A stretch of 64,000 nt of DNA from Polaribacter sejongensis. Lineage in GTDB: Bacteria; Bacteroidota; Bacteroidia; Flavobacteriales; Flavobacteriaceae. The notes below the pieces were generated by a model. It was given only the letters and a program-made list of their open reading frames with translations, made no database searches and was not told the DNA's origin. This document shows, piece by piece, positions 44,701-59,300 of this stretch; within the stretch, counting starts at the first letter, position 1, and each line of letters begins with the position of its first letter. A program made the translations under genes and the position numbers. Where the stretch lies: NCBI RefSeq assembly GCF_038024065.1, contig NZ_CP150667.1:3479501-3543500 (forward strand). The letters are read 5' to 3'.

Positions 44701-46913
44701 CCTGCAGTTGGGTAGTCTACTAATCCATCACCGTTAGTATCTATACCACCAGCTTCTACAATATCTGGAATACCATCGTTATCTGAATCTAAATCTAAGT
44801 AATCTGGAATACCATCTCCGTCTGTGTCTGGAGAGCTACAGTATTTTAATTCAAATAACTGCATCGTTGAAACTCTACTTGTGCCATCTTCTTTACCTCC
44901 CGCAATTACTATTTGCGTTATAGGGCTTGCACTAGAAATAATTACACTATTATTAGGTGCGTTTCCAGCACTAGTAGTGCTATGTATAGATTGTTCATTA
45001 ATTGTATATTCTCCTGCGTTTAATGAATTATTTTTGATTGATAAAGGAACATTTATACCGTTTAAATTAGCTGAAATATCAGCTCTATCACTATTATCTA
45101 ACCCACCCCATTTAAATTCTATATTATATACGGGTTCTGTAAATGTTATTGTATAAATTGCTACACTTAAATCTGCTGAATTTGCAGGGTAGAAAGATCC
45201 ATTTGGGAAATTTGTGTTTTTAGCCTGCCCATATATATAATTTCCATCGACATTATTTGTAGGTCCTTTGCTTGAAACACCATCACTCCATTGGGCTGAA
45301 TTAATTACTTGGTAAGCAAAAGAAGCACTTACTTCGTTAAGATTGTAAAGATTTGTTTGTGATCCAGAAGTTTTGCTACCTGTAGTAGTATTAGTACTAG
45401 ATTGTGTAAATGATTGGCCAAGATCTATATAACTAGAAGCTGAAAGACAATTTAATTCGTCAGAGTCTAAAATACCATCATTATCATCATCTAAATCAAT
45501 AGAATCAATAACACCATCTTTATCTGTATCTATACATGAAGCTGAGCCAGAAACTGTAATTGTTAAATTACAATTTGGGTCATCTATATCTGTTACGGTT
45601 ATTGTTTTATCTAACCCATCTGCACCATTGGCTATTACAAATACTGTATTAGTGTTATAAATACCTGTAGTTGATGTAGTACCTGAAATTGTATATGAAC
45701 TTCCTATTTTATCGTTTCCAGTTAAATTTAATGTAAATTGTAAATCAGAACCGTTTATACAAGAGCCAATTAATGTGCCAGGATCATTTAGAGTACAAGG
45801 TATTGTGCCATCTAAATTAGCACAGACTTCTTCTGTATCCATTGGATTATTACAATTTCCATTATTATCACAATTATATGATACCGGAGCTATTACTGTC
45901 TCATTTTGTATTGCATGAGTATCACCACCCCCAAAAGTGTAACCAATATTTAAATTTGGTCCCAGATTACCAGAAATATTAGATTGATTTCCAATACTTA
46001 CAAAACCAGTTTTATTTTCATTGCTAGCTGGCCCGGTAAGAGACCCATTACCCTGAAATTTACCACCAACTTTTGCGTACCCTTCATTATAAAATGTTCC
46101 ATCTAGATTAACATCTCCAGAAGACGTGTAAAATTCTCCATAATTATTGAAAATAGCTGAAGTTGACCCCATAGCTAAGGAGCCAGATGTAATATTAAAC
46201 ACTCCTGTATTTACAACCATACCTCCATTATGGTTAAAAGAGCTACCAGAAACGATTGTACCACAATTTACTAAAATGGTTTCATCACTTATAGCAAAAT
46301 TATTGTTAACCTCCATTGTTCCCTGATTTCTAAAATTACTTGTACCAATGGAAGATGCGTTAATTTGAGATGAAACATTTACATCTCCCAAGTTATCAAA
46401 TGTATTAAGTGTATTACCTCCAAAATCTAGAGAACCTACATTCATAGTCCCCTCATTATAAATACTATTATTACCACCATTAAAACTAATGGTGTTTGTA
46501 GAAGTTAATATTCCTTCAGTACCTAATGTTAAGGTTAAGTTGGCATTAATACTAGCACTTTGACTAAAAACAACTTCTCCATCTCCAATATATATAGATA
46601 TACTTCCGTTGTTTGCTGACATGGATGAAATCGTTAATTTTCCTTTAGAAGAAATACAAACAATAGCCCCGTCTTCGAAAGTAGCTCCACTACCATTAGT
46701 AATACTTACATTTCCAGTAACACTTGTAATACCTGTTTGAAAAGTATAACCATTTGTTTGATTACTATTTAATGTGTGATTAGGACTATCACATTGTGCA
46801 TTTGTATTTATTAAAGAAAACAACACAAATACAATGAATAAATGTAAAGGAGTTTTAAATTTAAAACGAATTATTCCCCCAAATAGTTTCGTTTTTAGTA
46901 GATATTTAATCAT
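38733..46913 (-). CDS. Giant T9SS-exported TSP3-repeat surface protein (about 2726 residues)
   Basis: The chosen start (46913) opens directly onto a signal peptide ([17 protein letters not shown]); the frame stays open 25 codons further, to 46988. Domain order: Gly/Asn/Ser-rich repetitive strands, likely a beta-solenoid (about 41-338); thrombospondin type 3-like calcium repeats (DxDxDGxxDxxD); a domain of about 200 residues also found in the next gene (about 491-691, YIDLG ... [11 protein letters not shown] ... MQLFELKYC); a long TSP3 region with three 87-residue repeats (about 785-1045); a DUF642-like domain (about 1391-1591, [16 protein letters not shown]); more TSP3; then the shared C-terminal module with an LTD-like start (about 1924) and a T9SS sorting domain at the end. 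Probably a calcium-stiffened adhesin. No enzyme motif. Confidence 0.87.
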   Translation of the reverse strand: MIKYLLKTKLFGGIIRFKFKTPLHLFIVFVLFSLINTNAQCDSPNHTLNSNQTNGYTFQTGITSVTGNVSITNGSGATFEDGAIVCISSKGKLTISSMSANNGSISIYIGDGEVVFSQSASINANLTLTLGTEGILTSTNTISFNGGNNSIYNEGTMNVGSLDFGGNTLNTFDNLGDVNVSSQINASSIGTSNFRNQGTMEVNNNFAISDETILVNCGTIVSGSSFNHNGGMVVNTGVFNITSGSLAMGSTSAIFNNYGEFYTSSGDVNLDGTFYNEGYAKVGGKFQGNGSLTGPASNENKTGFVSIGNQSNISGNLGPNLNIGYTFGGGDTHAIQNETVIAPVSYNCDNNGNCNNPMDTEEVCANLDGTIPCTLNDPGTLIGSCINGSDLQFTLNLTGNDKIGSSYTISGTTSTTGIYNTNTVFVIANGADGLDKTITVTDIDDPNCNLTITVSGSASCIDTDKDGVIDSIDLDDDNDGILDSDELNCLSASSYIDLGQSFTQSSTNTTTGSKTSGSQTNLYNLNEVSASFAYQVINSAQWSDGVSSKGPTNNVDGNYIYGQAKNTNFPNGSFYPANSADLSVAIYTITFTEPVYNIEFKWGGLDNSDRADISANLNGINVPLSIKNNSLNAGEYTINEQSIHSTTSAGNAPNNSVIISSASPITQIVIAGGKEDGTSRVSTMQLFELKYCSSPDTDGDGIPDYLDLDSDNDGIPDIVEAGGIDTNGDGLVDYPTAGDPTSIVDLDGDGLSDMYDDTDTAGGTPNWVAGTPIANPDSDGDGIPDYLDLDSDNDGIPDLVEAGGIDTNGDGRVDNLTDIDQDGLADIHDENASNGSGDSGTALIKTDAAGNMIGGDGTSVDTDNDGIADHLDLDADNDGITDLMEAGGTDTNGDGRVDNNTDEDKDGLVDIYDENAADGPGADGINGTALVETDETGKMIGGDGTSIDTDNDGIPDHLDLDSDNDGIPDLIEAGGIDTDKDGRVDSILDEDKDGLADIYDENATDGPGAGGTNGIALVETDTTGKMVSGNGESIDTDSDGIPDHLDLDSDNDGIPDIVEAGGVDTNGDGKVDDINPTTGKLINDLDGDGLDDLYDVNSGTYTNAITYPDSDKDGIPNTKDLDSDNDGILDVIEAGGIDEDRDGKVDNWVDIDNDGFNDLVDGDVGQDGIAENKDNALIITGKDTNGDGKPNSYPSKDYDGDGKLNHIDIDSDNDGIPDNIEAQTTSGYIAPSNPDGAMLDTNKNGVDDNYEDGNIIGLIPVNTDNKDNPDYLDLDSDNDGIPDIVENGDPANNVILDINADEDGDGLNDIFDDNNDSENSRITVNDGSSAQKTVTTPSELDIAFGDEDNDFPGNGDLDYRDIKDTDNDGVPDFYDLDDDNDGILDTDEGCGNLIINGDFELQDFSNASEFPNGGTDNYGTFIGKGLNTNTLTGWSYTQNLDGWVGGQSPYWSTSNYADAYSGNQYIDVLGNNDKTDGVSNILSQTFSTVPGSEYTLTFYWGEDIGHETGQYVTLNVKVKDASSSNILNKTLTAIAEGAVNGVVGPKKWYRFTTVFVATTTETSLEFQASPPVPGSIGIGAALDLVSIFPNNCEDTDNDGIPNSLDLDSDNDGIPDLIEAGGIDTNGDGLVDNINADGTLVNDTNGNGLDDLYDADVAGGNNLENLDTDGDGIPNSMDLDSDNDGILDIIEAGGTDANRDGKVDTINADGTLTTDTNNNGFDDAVDGAINSSTPLVITGEDTDGNGKPNTYTKGDEDKDNIPNFLDIDADNDGIPDNIEAQTTIGYKAPSGIATGITDTNNNGVDDIYEDDNKIGLIPENTDGTDNPDYLDLDSDNDNIPDIAENGHLLDVASGKDDDNDGLDNAFDDNDDSDIAGSTVNDGSGDGDKVTNTSILDTSLEDAFGDEDNDVNTGGDLDYRDIPEAANVMITQVYHLGNEKWIEITNISASTILANSVKIHLFKDKIGDQTNIAPNASYILTTPLLAGKSVLFRNSSNTLTPELVTGRTIVDNDALTDLDDTINDIIILSASNGVYSWDHRYDVVSNVTNNTSVVRIDESLTTNKDYNANDWVVFIDDAITPFQLVGETDVTGTKRHPQDPLISEITSSNVESNTLLGLHRIDITTSTNSNNVYTNGYPDRSRSVVIDQNFEHSEDRLSARKLKVNASKKLTVTDQLLVVTNDITLDGDIRLAGTLAQLVQTHTGTSTITSSVSGTMGNLLVDQNSEIPSLYRYGYMSSPVNSGVNNYTIEGVLRDGTAPSNPKEITFIDGYDGSFTSTGISLADYWIYTYAPGSDGRSDWAHQYKSGTINRGEGYIFKGPGRAQNYTFSGTPNDGDFSTTSKIASGESYLIGNPYPSAMNTKKFIQDNLANTTGTLYFWEHHESVLGEGDGIAGHVFGGYIGGYATINFVTGVAADRIENLSINNDSGTSGLGDQEYKEPLPYIAMGQGFFIEGDAVIETPQAVNFNNSQRAYVTEGDESVFFKTSKKSSKTASTTNLLPIIKLGFEYKNTEETLLHHQIAVSFQGTNSFDFDKGYDSQVYQIGNTDIYWKFPNDDNNYVIAGVQGISNELEVPLELVMDYSGQVNLMVDEIQNVSRDIYITDKLTGTSYDVKNEKITLTLEKGVYTDRFVLNFTENAALSVDDEILATSTNIYADNENNNIVVSKDGDVEINKVEMFDILGKKVSVWEIKEQKNTYQLEIKKQIPTGIYIVKMNTNKGETNKKVIIE
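43781..44563 (-). repeat. Three 261-bp tandem repeats inside the giant gene
   Basis: Matching words (for example GATTCCGTCGTTATCAGTAT) recur at 261-bp steps (anchors 43781, 44042 and 44303), each unit encoding 87 residues with TSP3 motifs followed by a linker such as [20 protein letters not shown]. The units are alike but not identical. Confidence 0.75.
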
Positions 46914-47309
46914 TAAGAAAATTTTATAAAAAGTGTTGAAGTAGTCATTATTAACCATGCACCTGTTATAAGACACCATTATATTCAATAAGTCACAATT
47001 ATTTATTTTAAATAAAATTAATTACTTTCTTTTAGGTATTTTATGTTTTAGTTTTTGGTGTTTTTTATTTCACCACCTTATTTTAAGTAGAAACACTTAA
47101 TAATAGAGGGCTGTTTGAGAGCTATTTTTTTTATAATTAGTGCTTTTTAATAAGTTTTTTTTATATAATTATTTAAAAATTTTATCTAAAAGCAGAGTTG
47201 CTTGTGACTCTAAATTTATAATAGGTGATAATGATGATTCCATTTTAGCGAATTTTAATGCTGAAATAAGTTCAGAATGTTAAGTTTTACTATTTCTTTG
47301 AATTTGTAT

Positions 47310-47347
47310 AACAAAAAAACCAGTGAAATATTTTTCACTGGTTTAAA
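47310..47347 (-). terminator. Terminator of the 4468-residue giant gene
   Basis: Stem AAACCAGTGAAA/TTTCACTGGTTT at 47317-47345 with an A-run on its left, i.e. a T-run on the minus strand. Rest of the 46989-47388 gap: AT-rich, no ORF or other signal seen. Confidence 0.85.
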
Positions 47348-47388
47348 TTTAAGATTTGCTCTTTTATGTATAGAATACCTCTAAAGTG

Positions 47389-50300
47389 TTATTCAATAAC
47401 TACTTTTTTATTCATTTCACCTTTATTAGTCTTCATTTTTACAATATAAATACCGGTTGGTATTTGTTTTTTGATTTCTAATTGATACGTACTTTTTTGT
47501 TCTTTAATTTTCCAAAGGCTTACTTTTTTACCTAGAATATCAAACAACTCTACTTTGTTAATCTCTATATCTTGATTTTTAGAAATTACAATATTATGAT
47601 TTTCATTGTCTGCGTAAATACTTGTATATCCTGCTAAAATATCGTCTTCTACACTAAGTGCACTAGTTTCTTTAAAAGCAAGTACAAAACGACCTGTATA
47701 TAGTCCTTTTTCTAAAGTTAAAGTAGTTCTACCTTGTTTAACATTATAAGAAGTGCCTGTAAGTTTATCTGTAATATAAATACCGTTATCAATATTTATA
47801 ATTTCATCTACCATTAAAGTTACTTGTCCAGAATAATCCATGATTATTTCTAAAGGAACTTCTAACTCGTTAGATATTTCTTGAACTCCAGCAATTACAT
47901 ATTTTGTCTCATCCTCCGGAAATTTCCAATAGAAATCTGTTTTACCAACTTCATAAATTTCAGAATCATAACCTTTATCGTAATCGAACGAGTTTGTTTC
48001 TTGAAAAGAAATTGCTATTTGATTATGTAGTAATAAGTCTTCTGTGTTTTTAAACTCAAAACCTAATTTAATAATTGGTAATAAACCTGTTTTAGCTTTA
48101 CTGCTTTTAGCACTTCCTTTAAAGAAAATAGATTCAGTACCTTCAGTTACATATGCTCTTTGACTATTATCGAATTTTATAACTCCACCAGTTCCATTTC
48201 CTTCAACAAAGAAACCCTGTGCTATTGCAATATATGGTTCTGGTTCTTTATAAGTACCTCCACCTAATCCAGAAGTACCATTACTGCTATTCTCTGCGAT
48301 AGCGCTAGCAGCAGTTCCTGTTGATAAGTTTAGTGTTGCATATCCACCAATATACCCACCAAATATATGCCCATCTATTCCGTTTCCTTCACCAATGGCA
48401 CTTTCGTGGTGCTCCCAGAAATATAATGTTTGTTTGATAGAACCATCATTGTCTTCCATAAACTTTCTTGCATTCATAGCAGAAGGGAAAGGGTTACCAA
48501 TTAAATAATCTTCATTAGCACCTATTCCAACTACGGTATAAAATTCACCATCATTAGGTGTACCAACAAATGTATAGTTTTGTAATACTTCACCTGGTCC
48601 TTTAAAAATATAACCATCTCCACGATCTATTGGTTTATCTTCATTCTTATGTGTCCAATTAGATCTACCATTAGACTCTGGAGAGTAGGTATATATCCAG
48701 TAATCTGCAAGAGAAATAGGATCTGTAGTATCTCCGTCATACCCACTAATAAAATTAATATTTTTAGCTACTTGAGTACCAACTGTAGATGTAGCATCTA
48801 ATGGAGTAGTACCATCTTTTAATACATCTTTTATTAGGTAAATGAAGCCTGATGAATTAACGGGCGAACTCATATACCCGTATCTATATAAGCTAGGTGT
48901 CTCTGAATTTTGATCTACTAATAGTTTTCCAGTACCAGATATTTGAGGTATTGTTGTATGCGTTTGTACTAATTGAGAAGTACCTACTAAACGAATATTA
49001 CCGTCTAAAGTTATATTATTAGTAACAACTAATAATTGATCTGTTACTGCTAATTTTACTCCAGTATCTACTTTAAGTTTTCTAGCGCTTAATCTATTTG
49101 TAGTGTGCTCAAAATCTTGATCAATTACTACAGAACGAGATCTATCTGGAAAACCATTAGTCCATGTGTTACTGCTAGAATTAGAAGTAGTAATATCTAT
49201 TCTATGTAAACCTAATAGTGTGTTTGCTTCTATACTAGAAGATGTTATTTCTGATATTAATGGATCTTGAGGATGTCTTACAATGTCAGCTATATCAGCT
49301 GCTTCAGTACCAACTGGTTGGTAAGGAGTTATTGCGTCATCAATAAATACTACCCATTCAGTTACATCATAATCTTTGTTAGTTGTTAACCTTTCATCAA
49401 TTCTTACAACAGAAGTTTTATTACCAATATTAGAAGCAATATCATATCTATTATTCCATGAATAAGCTCCAATACCCGTTGAAAGTGTAATGATGTCATT
49501 AGAACTATTAAGTGTAGTTTGATCTGTTTCATCACGACTTAAGTCTGTTAGCAAGTCTACTGCTGCACTTGTTACAGTTGTTACTCCCGAATTAGTTTCA
49601 TCAGGGACAATAGAATTTGTAGTGTTTTTAAATAAGACAGATTTACCTTTAAGTAATATGGTACCTACTGTAATTGAAGATACGGTTGGTTCTGTAAGAG
49701 GAGCAGCAATCATTTGTGCAATCGTTTTATCCTTGTACAATTGAATTTTAATGGTGTTTGCGGGAATATCTATTTCCCCAATATTGGTGATTTCTATCCA
49801 TTTTTCATCACCGAATTGATATACTTGTGTAATCATAACATCTGCTGGGTCTGGGATATCTCTATAATCAAGATCTCCTGCACCAGGGTTAAAGTCATTG
49901 TCGGTATCACCAAAAGCATCTTCTAAAGAGGCTTCATCAATAATTTTGTCGTTAGATCCCACACCATCATTTACGGTAGCTCCATTAGTGTTGGTGGTGT
50001 TATCATCAAAAGTATTATTTAAACCATCTCCATCTGTATCTACTAATCCATTTAGATCCATTAAAAGATGATTAGTATCTCCATTTTCTTTAATATCTAA
50101 AACACCATCATTATCTGAATCTGAATCTAAATAATCTGGGTTATCTGTTCCGTCTGTGTTTTCTGGAATAAAACCAATACCGCCTACTTCATATTTGTCA
50201 TCTACACCATTATTGTTAGTATCTATTATTCCTATAGTTCCGGTTACAACTTCACTTGGAGAAATATAACCAACAGAAGGTTGCCCCTCAATATTATCAG

Positions 50301-53300
50301 GAATACCATCATCATCTGCATCGATGTCTAAAAAGTTTGGTTTGCCATCAGTATCAGCATCTCCTTTTAAATAAGAAGTTGGTCTTCCGTCATTATTATC
50401 GTCAGCACTCGTTACAATTAAAGCATTGGCTGTATTTGTGCCAGCACTATCTGTACCTTTCACTAAAGAATTTGTAGGGTCTCCGTCTACTAAATCGTTA
50501 AAACCATCATTGTCTACATCTAATATTCCATCTGCTTTACCGTCTCTGTCGGTGTCTGTACCACCAGCTTCTATAACGTCTGCAATACCATCATTATCTG
50601 CGTCTAAATCTAAATGATTTAGAATACCATCTTTGTCCGTATCTCCATTAATATATGATTCTGGTTTTCCATTACCATCACTATCGTTACTAGTTATAAT
50701 TAAAGTATTAGTAGTATTTGTACCAACTGTATCTGTACCAACAACTAGTGCATTTGTAGGATCACCATCAACTACATCATTAAATCCATCGTTGTCTGCA
50801 TCTATAAAATTGTCTGCTCTACCATCACCATTTGCATCGGTTCCGCCAGCTTCTACTACATCAGCAATACCATCATTATCTGCATCTAAATCTAGATGAT
50901 CTAAAATACCATCTGCGTCTGTATCACCGTTAGGATATGTATCAGGATTCCCGTCTCCGTTTGCATCAGTTCCTGTAAGTATTAAAGCGTCAGAAGTGTT
51001 TGCTCCATTTGTATCTGTACCAACAGTTAAAATATTTGTAGGATCACCATCAACAATATCATTGAAACCATCGTTATCTGCATCTACAAAATCATCAGCT
51101 CTACCATCACCATTTGCATCTGTACCACCAGCTTCTACAACATCAGCAATACCATCATTATCTGCGTCTAAATCTAAATGATTTGGTATACCATCTTTAT
51201 CTGTATCACCATTTGGATAAGTGTCAGGATTTCCGTCACCATTAGCATCTGTACCTGTTACAATTAAAGCATCAGATGTGTTTGTTCCTGAAGTATCAGT
51301 ACCCACTGCTAATACATTTGTAGGGTCACCATCTACTACATCATTAAATCCATCGTTGTCTGCATCTACAAAATTGTCTGCTCTACCGTCACCATTTTCA
51401 TCTGTTCCGCCAGCTTCTACTACATCTGGAATTCCATCATTGTCTGCATCTAAATCTAAGTGATCTAAAATACCGTCTTTGTCTGTATCTCCGTAAGGAT
51501 AAGAGTTTGGTTTTCCATCTTTAGTAGCATCTGTATCTGCCCCAGTAAGTATTAAAGCATTGCTAGTATTTGCGCCAGCAGTGTCTATACCAATTGCCAA
51601 AGCATTTGTAGGGTCACCATCAACTACATCATTAAATCCATCGTTGTCTGCATCTACAAAATTATCAGCTCTACCGTCACCATTTTCATCGGTTCCGCCA
51701 ACTTCTACTACATCTGCAATACCATCGTTATCTGCGTCTAAATCTAAATGATCTAAAATTCCATCTTTATCAGTATCTCCGTTAGGATATGTATCAGGAT
51801 TTCCATCACCATCTGAATCTGCACTTGTACTAATTAATGCATTTGCAGTATTTGTACCTACTGTATCTGTACCAACAGCTAACGCATTTGTAGGGTCACC
51901 ATCTACTACATCATTAAATCCATCGTTGTCTGCATCTACAAAATTATCTGCTCTACCATCACCATTTGCATCTGTACCACCAGCTTCTACTACATCTGGA
52001 ATACCATCATTATCTGCATCTAAATCTAAGTGATTTGGAATATCATCATTATCTGTATCACCGTTAGGGTAAGAATCAGGGTTTCCATCACCATTAGCAT
52101 CTGTACCTGTTACAATTAAAGCATCAGAAGTATTTGTGCCTGCAGTATCAGTACCCACTGCTAATATATTTGTAGGATCACCATCTACTATATCATTAAA
52201 TCCATCTTTATCAGTATCTACAAAATTGTCTGCTCTACCGTCACCATTTTCATCGGTTCCGCCGGCTTCTACTACATCTGCAATACCATCGTTATCTGCA
52301 TCTAAATCTAAATGGTCTAAAATACCGTCTTTGTCTGTATCTCCGTTAGGGTAAGAGTTTGGTTTTCCATCTTTAGTAGCATCTGTATCTGCCCCAGTAA
52401 GTATTAAAGCATTGCTGGTGTTTGCGCCAGCAGTGTCTATACCAATTGCCAAAGCATTTGTAGGATCACCGTCAATGACATCGTTAAAACCATCGTTATC
52501 TGCATCTATAAAATTGTCTGCTCTACCGTCACCGTTTACATCCGTTCCGCCAGCTTCTACAACATCAGCAATACCATCGTTGTCTGCATCTAAATCATAA
52601 ATATCTAAAATACCGTCATTATCAGTATCTCCATTAATATATGATTCTGGTTTTCCATCACCATCACTATCGTTACTAGTTATAATTAATACATTATCTG
52701 TATTAGCACCACTTGTATCTGTACCAACAGCTAACGCATTTGTAGGATCACCATCAATAATATCATTAAAACCATCGTTGTCAGCATCTACAAAATTGTC
52801 TGCTCTACCATCGCCATTCGCATCAGTTCCACCAGCTTCTACTACATCTGCGATACCGTCATTGTCTGCATCTAAATCTAAATGATCTAAAATACCATCG
52901 TTATCATTATCACCGTTAGGGTATGTGTCTGGGTTTCCATCGCCATCTGTATCTGCACTCGTTACAATTAAAACATTACTAGTATTTGCACCAGCAGTAT
53001 CTGTACCAAATGTTAACGCATTTGTAGGATCACCGTCTACCACATCATTAAAACCATCATTATCAGCATCGATAAAATTATCTGCTCTACCGTCTCCGTT
53101 TACATCTGTACCACCAGCTTCTACTACATCTGCAATACCATCATTATCTGCGTCTAAATCTAAATGATTAGGAATACCATCATTGTCTGTATCTCCAGTA
53201 GAGTAGGTGTCTGGGTTTCCATCTCCATTTGCATCTTCTCCTGAAAGTATTAAGGTATCTGTTGTATTTGCACCTGCAGTATCTGTACCGCTTGCTAACA

Positions 53301-56300
53301 CATTTGTAGGGTCTCCGTCTACGGCATCATTAAATCCATCTTTATCAGCATCTACAAAATCATCAGCTCTACCGTCACCATTTTCATCAGTTCCGCCAGC
53401 TTCTACTGCATCTGCAATACCATCATTGTCTGCATCTAAATCTAAATAGTTTGGAATACCATCATTATCTGTATCTCCCGTAGGATAAGAATCTGGATTT
53501 CCATCACCGTCTGTATCTAGGCTTGTAAGAATTAAAGCATTTACCGTGTTTGCACCAGCAGTATCTGTACCATTTGGCAAGGCGTTAGTAGGATCACCAT
53601 CAAGAACGTCGTTAAATCCATCTTTATCAGTATCTATAAAATCATCGGCTCTACCATCACCATTTGCATCTGTACCACCTGCTTCAATAACATCTGGAAT
53701 ACCATCGTTATCTGCATCTAAATCTAAATTATCTCTTATTCCGTCACCATCAGTATCGCCTGTTGGGATTGAATCTGGTTTACCATCTCCATTAGCGTCT
53801 AAACCTGTTGCAATTAATACGTTACTTGTATTTGCACCAACAGTATCTATACCAAACGCTAACGCATTTGTAGGGTCTCCATCTACAATGTCGTTAAATC
53901 CATCATTATCTGCATCTACAAAGTTATCTGCTTTACCATCACCATTTTCATCTGTACCACCAGCTTCTACAACATCTGGAATACCATCATTATCTGCGTC
54001 TAAATCGTAAATATCTAGAACACCATCTTTATCTGTATCTCCATTAGGGTACGTGTCTGGTTTTCCATCATTATTACCATCAGTTCCAGTAACAATTAAA
54101 GCATTACCTGTATTTGCACCTACAGTATCGACTCCTACTGCTAAAATATTTGTAGGATCACCGTCTACAATATCATTAAAACCATCTTTATCTACATCAA
54201 TAAAATTATCTGCTCTACCATCACCATTTACATCAGTTCCACCAGCTTCTACAATATCTGCAATACCATCATTGTCTGCATCTAAATCTGCATGATTAGG
54301 AATACCATCATTGTCTGTGTCTTTATTTGGATAAGAATCTGGAACACCATCATTATTAGCATCATCTCCAGTAGTTATTAAAGCGTTTAATATATTGTCT
54401 GAAGTACCATCATTATTTGTATCTCCATCTACAAGGTCGTTAAAACCATCTTTATCGTTATCTATAAAACCATCTGCTTTACCATCACCATTTGCATCTG
54501 TACCGCCAGCTTCTACAATATCTGGAATACCATCATTATCTGCATCTAAATCTAAGAAGTCTTTTATACCATCGCCATCTGTATCTGGGTTTGTAATGAT
54601 GTTTGTGCTTGCACCACTATCTGCATCGTAACGATCATCTAAACCATCGCCATCTAAATCATTTATAAGCGTGCCATTTGCATTAACATCGTCTACTCGT
54701 CCATTTCCATCAGTATCTACTCCACCAGCTTCTACTAAATCTGGAATACCATCGTTGTCTGAATCTAAGTCTAAAGAGTTAATAATACCGTCGTTATCAG
54801 AATCTAAAGTATTTGGGCATTCTAATGTAGCTAAAACAATATTGTCTACCCCAACGTCATTACCATCTGCTCCATCTGGTTGGTGGTTAATAATTACAAT
54901 ATCTAAAGAGGTTGTTGCAGCTGTAAAATTTAATACAACTCTTTTCCATACATCATCATTAGCAACATTTAGAGATGCAGATGATAACTGTTCTACTATT
55001 ACGCCAGAAGGGTTTTCTATTTCTAGTTCAAAGATTGGTGCATCATCACATCCGTCACATATACCTGCTAAATCTACTCTAAACCTATAATCTTGTCCTA
55101 CAATTAAGTTGCTTAATGTTTGACGATAAAACTCTATATCTAATTGGTTTTTTAAATTTATAACTAAATACCTACCATTTGTACTTCCGTTATCAGGGCC
55201 AGTATATTGGTCTACATTTGCATCTTTATCTCCAGTTAAGTTTGTTCTATTAAAGGAGGCTAAATCACTTGTAAGAGATGAGGCTACTGCATAAAAACCA
55301 TCTTGTATATCTCCTGTAGGTTGGTATGTATGGTTTAGTATATATGCATTCGTTTCTCTTGCTGTACCAGTTCCAAAATCTTCAGTAAGTATTTCTACAA
55401 CTTCTGTTTTTTCTTCAATAGCACAACTACTGTTTTCTATACTGTCTGGAATACCATCGTTATCATCATCTAAATCATTTGCGTCTGATATACCATCATT
55501 ATCACTGTCTTTAAAATCTCTATAATCTACCTCTCCGCCAGAGCCTAAATCTCCATCTTCATCACCTAAGTTAGCAGCGCTTGGAGGATTGATACCGTTG
55601 TTTACAGTAAAACCAGTTGTTGGTATGTCTGTGAAATCATCAAAGTTATCATCTAAACCATCACTATCTGCATCTGTTCCTGCTAATATGTTGTCTGTAT
55701 CGCCATTTTCGTTAATATCTGGGATACCATCATTGTCTGAATCTGAATCTTGGTAATCTGGTATTGCATCATTAGAAACATCTGTGTTTACAGGAATTAT
55801 ACCAATACCACCAACTTCATAATTATCATCTACACCATTTTTATTGATATCTGTTATTGAACTACCAATTCCGCTAGGCGCTATGTAAGGGCTCGTTGGT
55901 TGTGCTTCTATATTATCTGGTATACCATCGTTATCTGCATCTATATCTAAGAAATCTGGTAAATCGTCTGAGTCTGTAGTTGTTGGTGTTAAACCAGCAC
56001 CAGCAGAAGTAGGTATACCATTAGAAGCAGTATTGCTTACATTATCATCATCGTCATCTGCTTTACCGTCTTGGTTTGCATCTGTACCACCAGCTTCTAT
56101 AACATCTGTTATACCATCATTATCTGAATCTAAGTCTAAATGATTTGGAATTCCGTCTGCATCTGCATCACAAATTAATCGATGTTCAAAAGAGATATCA
56201 TCAAATCTTGTAAAACCAGTTCCGTTTTGGTTGTTGTATATATAAATTCTAAAATAATAAGTTGTGCCAGCAACTAGATAATCAGTAGTTGGTATTTCAT

Positions 56301-59300
56301 ATTGCAAATAACCATCGATTATCATTTCTCCTATATGAAAATCTTGATCTTTAACAGTTGGACTTTCAAAACTTGGATTTGTATCCATTTCTACAGCCAT
56401 GTCAAAATTACCAAATGTATCATCATTAGCGGTAGCTGCTCCAGTAGACCAACCCAATTTTATTTCTGAAGCTATAAGATCTACTGCAGGTGTATATGAT
56501 ACTTGTACATATTTATTTGCAGCTTTGGCAGCAGTAAAAGTAGCTTCTGTTGCGTTACTAATTATGTAGGTAAATTTATTGTTTACAAAACCAGTTTGTT
56601 CTAATTCGTTAAAAGAAATATTTGGTGCAGAAGTAAAGTTTGGACTACTAATTAAGGCTTGGTCTTCATAAGTAGCGTAATCTGAATCTCCAACAAAAGT
56701 ATTAACAGTTCCTGCATTTGGTGTTTCGGGCGAATTGTGGTACCATTCTACTTTTGTAATTGCACAGGTACTTAACTCTACTGAGTCTAAAATACCATCA
56801 TTATCATCATCTAAGTCATTTATGTCTAAAACGCCGTCTAAATCGCTATCTAAACAAGCAAAATTATTTGTGCTATCTGTTACAGAAGCAGATGTACCTG
56901 CATAACCATCGCTTCCTATAACTTTACCTGTAGCAGTAAAACCACCAGTTCCGTCTACTAAACCATCGTTATTAGCATCTGTAAAACCTGCTTCTTTTGC
57001 ATCTGTACATAAATCTCCATCTGAGTCTGTGTTTAAATAATCTGGTGTACCAGATGTTGTTTCTGGTGGTACTAATGCAGTGCCAGAACAGTCTGGAGGT
57101 ATATTGTAATCTATTTCTATTCCATAGATTTCTACATTGTTGTAATAGGTTGAAATCTGAATATATTGTGTAGCTGTATTGGTTGTTGCTGTAACAGTTG
57201 TTATTGTAGAACCGCTGATATTATAGCTATCTATTATACTTCCTATTGTATTACCACTAGCATCTGTTTGATGTATTTGTCCTCCTTGAGTTCCGCCAGT
57301 AGCATGTGCCATGTAAACTCTTATAGTAGAACCAGCGTCAACCAATGCACCCATGTCTAGTACTAATTTAGAAGTACCTGCAAAAAGTGAAGTTGCTGCA
57401 GCTGTATCTGTAGTACCTGTAGATCCTGTTGCGTTATTTGGAGTTGTAAAAGACCCTGCAGAAGTGCTTGTTGCTACAGCGTTTAGTACGGCCGCTCCAC
57501 TATTTGTAGACACACAACTACCATCATAAATATCTGCTAAACCATCATTGTCAGAGTCACTTGTATTATCTACAATACCATCTACATTATCATCTGTTCC
57601 ACCAGCTTCTAAAATATCGTAAATACCATCATTGTCAGAATCTAAATCTAAATAATTAGGAATCCCATCCGTATCTGTACTTGTTGGAGTTTGTCCTGTA
57701 CCTGCACTACTAGGTATACCGCTGGTTGTTGGTGTAATACCTGCACCACCATCTGCCATACTATCTCCATCAGTATCTGTACCACCAGCTTCAATAACAT
57801 CTGATATACCATCACCATCAGAATCTAAATCTAAATAGTTAGGTATTCCGTCATTATCTGTGTCTGTGGCTAGGCAGTATTTTAATTCAAATAACTGCAT
57901 TGTTACATTAGAAGCAGTATTAATTAAATTATTTTTACCGGCAACGAAAATAATTTCTGTCACTGGACCTGTTAAAGAAACAATAACACTGTTATTAGGT
58001 GCATTAGATCCGGCATTAGTACTAGTAACAGATTGACCTGAAATTGTATAACTATTACTTGGTAATGTGTTGTTAGTGATTGTTAAAGGAACATTTGTTC
58101 CATTTAAATTCGCTGTAAAGTCTACTCTGTCGTCATTGTCTAATCCTCCCCATTTAAACTCTAAGTTGTGAACAGGTTTTGTAAATGTTAATTTGTAAAC
58201 AGCTACATCTATGTTTGCTGCATCTGCTGGATAGTAAGAACCTAAAGGGAATTTAGTATTAATTGGTTGTACGTTGATGTAGTTTCCGTCTATACCGTTT
58301 GTTGGACCTGCACTAGCAACTCCACTGGCCCAAGTTGCTGAGTTTGTTGTTTCAAAACTAAAGGAAGCTTCTACCCCTTCAAATGTGTAAAGATTAGATG
58401 TAGTACCGGAAGAATTTCCTCCATTTGTACCTGTAGTTGTATTTGTAAATGTAGTGCCTAAATCTATATAATCTGTAGATGGACAGTTAAGGTTTATTTC
58501 TACAGAATCTAAAATACCATCGTTATCACTATCTAAGTCAAGAGCATCTGGTACACCATCATTATCACTATCATTACAAGTGTTAACGGCTGCATCTAAA
58601 TAATATGCATTTGGTGTAGTAGTATAAGTAAGACCATCTATTCTACCAGTAGTCATATTTACTATTGGTACACCTGTACCATAATATCCATTATTATCTG
58701 TGTCTGCATCTGGGTTAGACCCAAGAACAAAATATGCTTCATCAGCATCAGAACAACCATCATTATCACTATCTGAATCTAAATGATTTGGTATACTATC
58801 TCCATCTGTATCTGGGCAAGTTGGTTGTGATAAAGTTACGTTATCTATTAAAACTCCTGATTGACCAGAACCTAAACTTGTAGATTGAATGATAATTTTA
58901 ATATCTCCCGTTGATGTTGGTAATAAATTTGCGGTATAACTAGCCCAAACAATAGAAGCAATTCTAGATCCAGCTGTATTGGGGCTATCTGATGTAGCAA
59001 TATTATTGGGTTGTAAAGTTGTAATAAAAATTGGACCATCACCATAATCTACAGAAATTGTTGCTTCAAAAAGACCAGCAACAGAACTATAATCTAAAGA
59101 AAAAGCAACAGGGATTCCTTCTGTAAACCCAGAAAATGTTTTTTGAATACCGGTTGCCGAAGGTGTTCCGTACAAATCGATACTTTGGTCTCCATCAGAA
59201 GCATTAAAAGCATCAAAAGCAATATCAAAAGTATTTGTATCTGTGGTTACCCACCCTTCAACACTAGTTTGATTTATTAAAAAATCTATTTCAGTATCTC

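Noticed and set aside
50364..54323. Regular direct repeats resembling a CRISPR array or satellite DNA
   Set aside because: Units are 282/288 bp, fully coding and frame-preserving, without short repeats and unique spacers; no cas genes nearby.
50426..54631. Regular series of plus-strand ORFs of 60-150 codons, rich in Ser/Pro/Ala, opposite the 94-residue repeats
   Set aside because: They repeat with the 282-bp period of the real minus-strand gene, have no start signals and only mirror its Asp/Gly codons; shadows of a repetitive gene.
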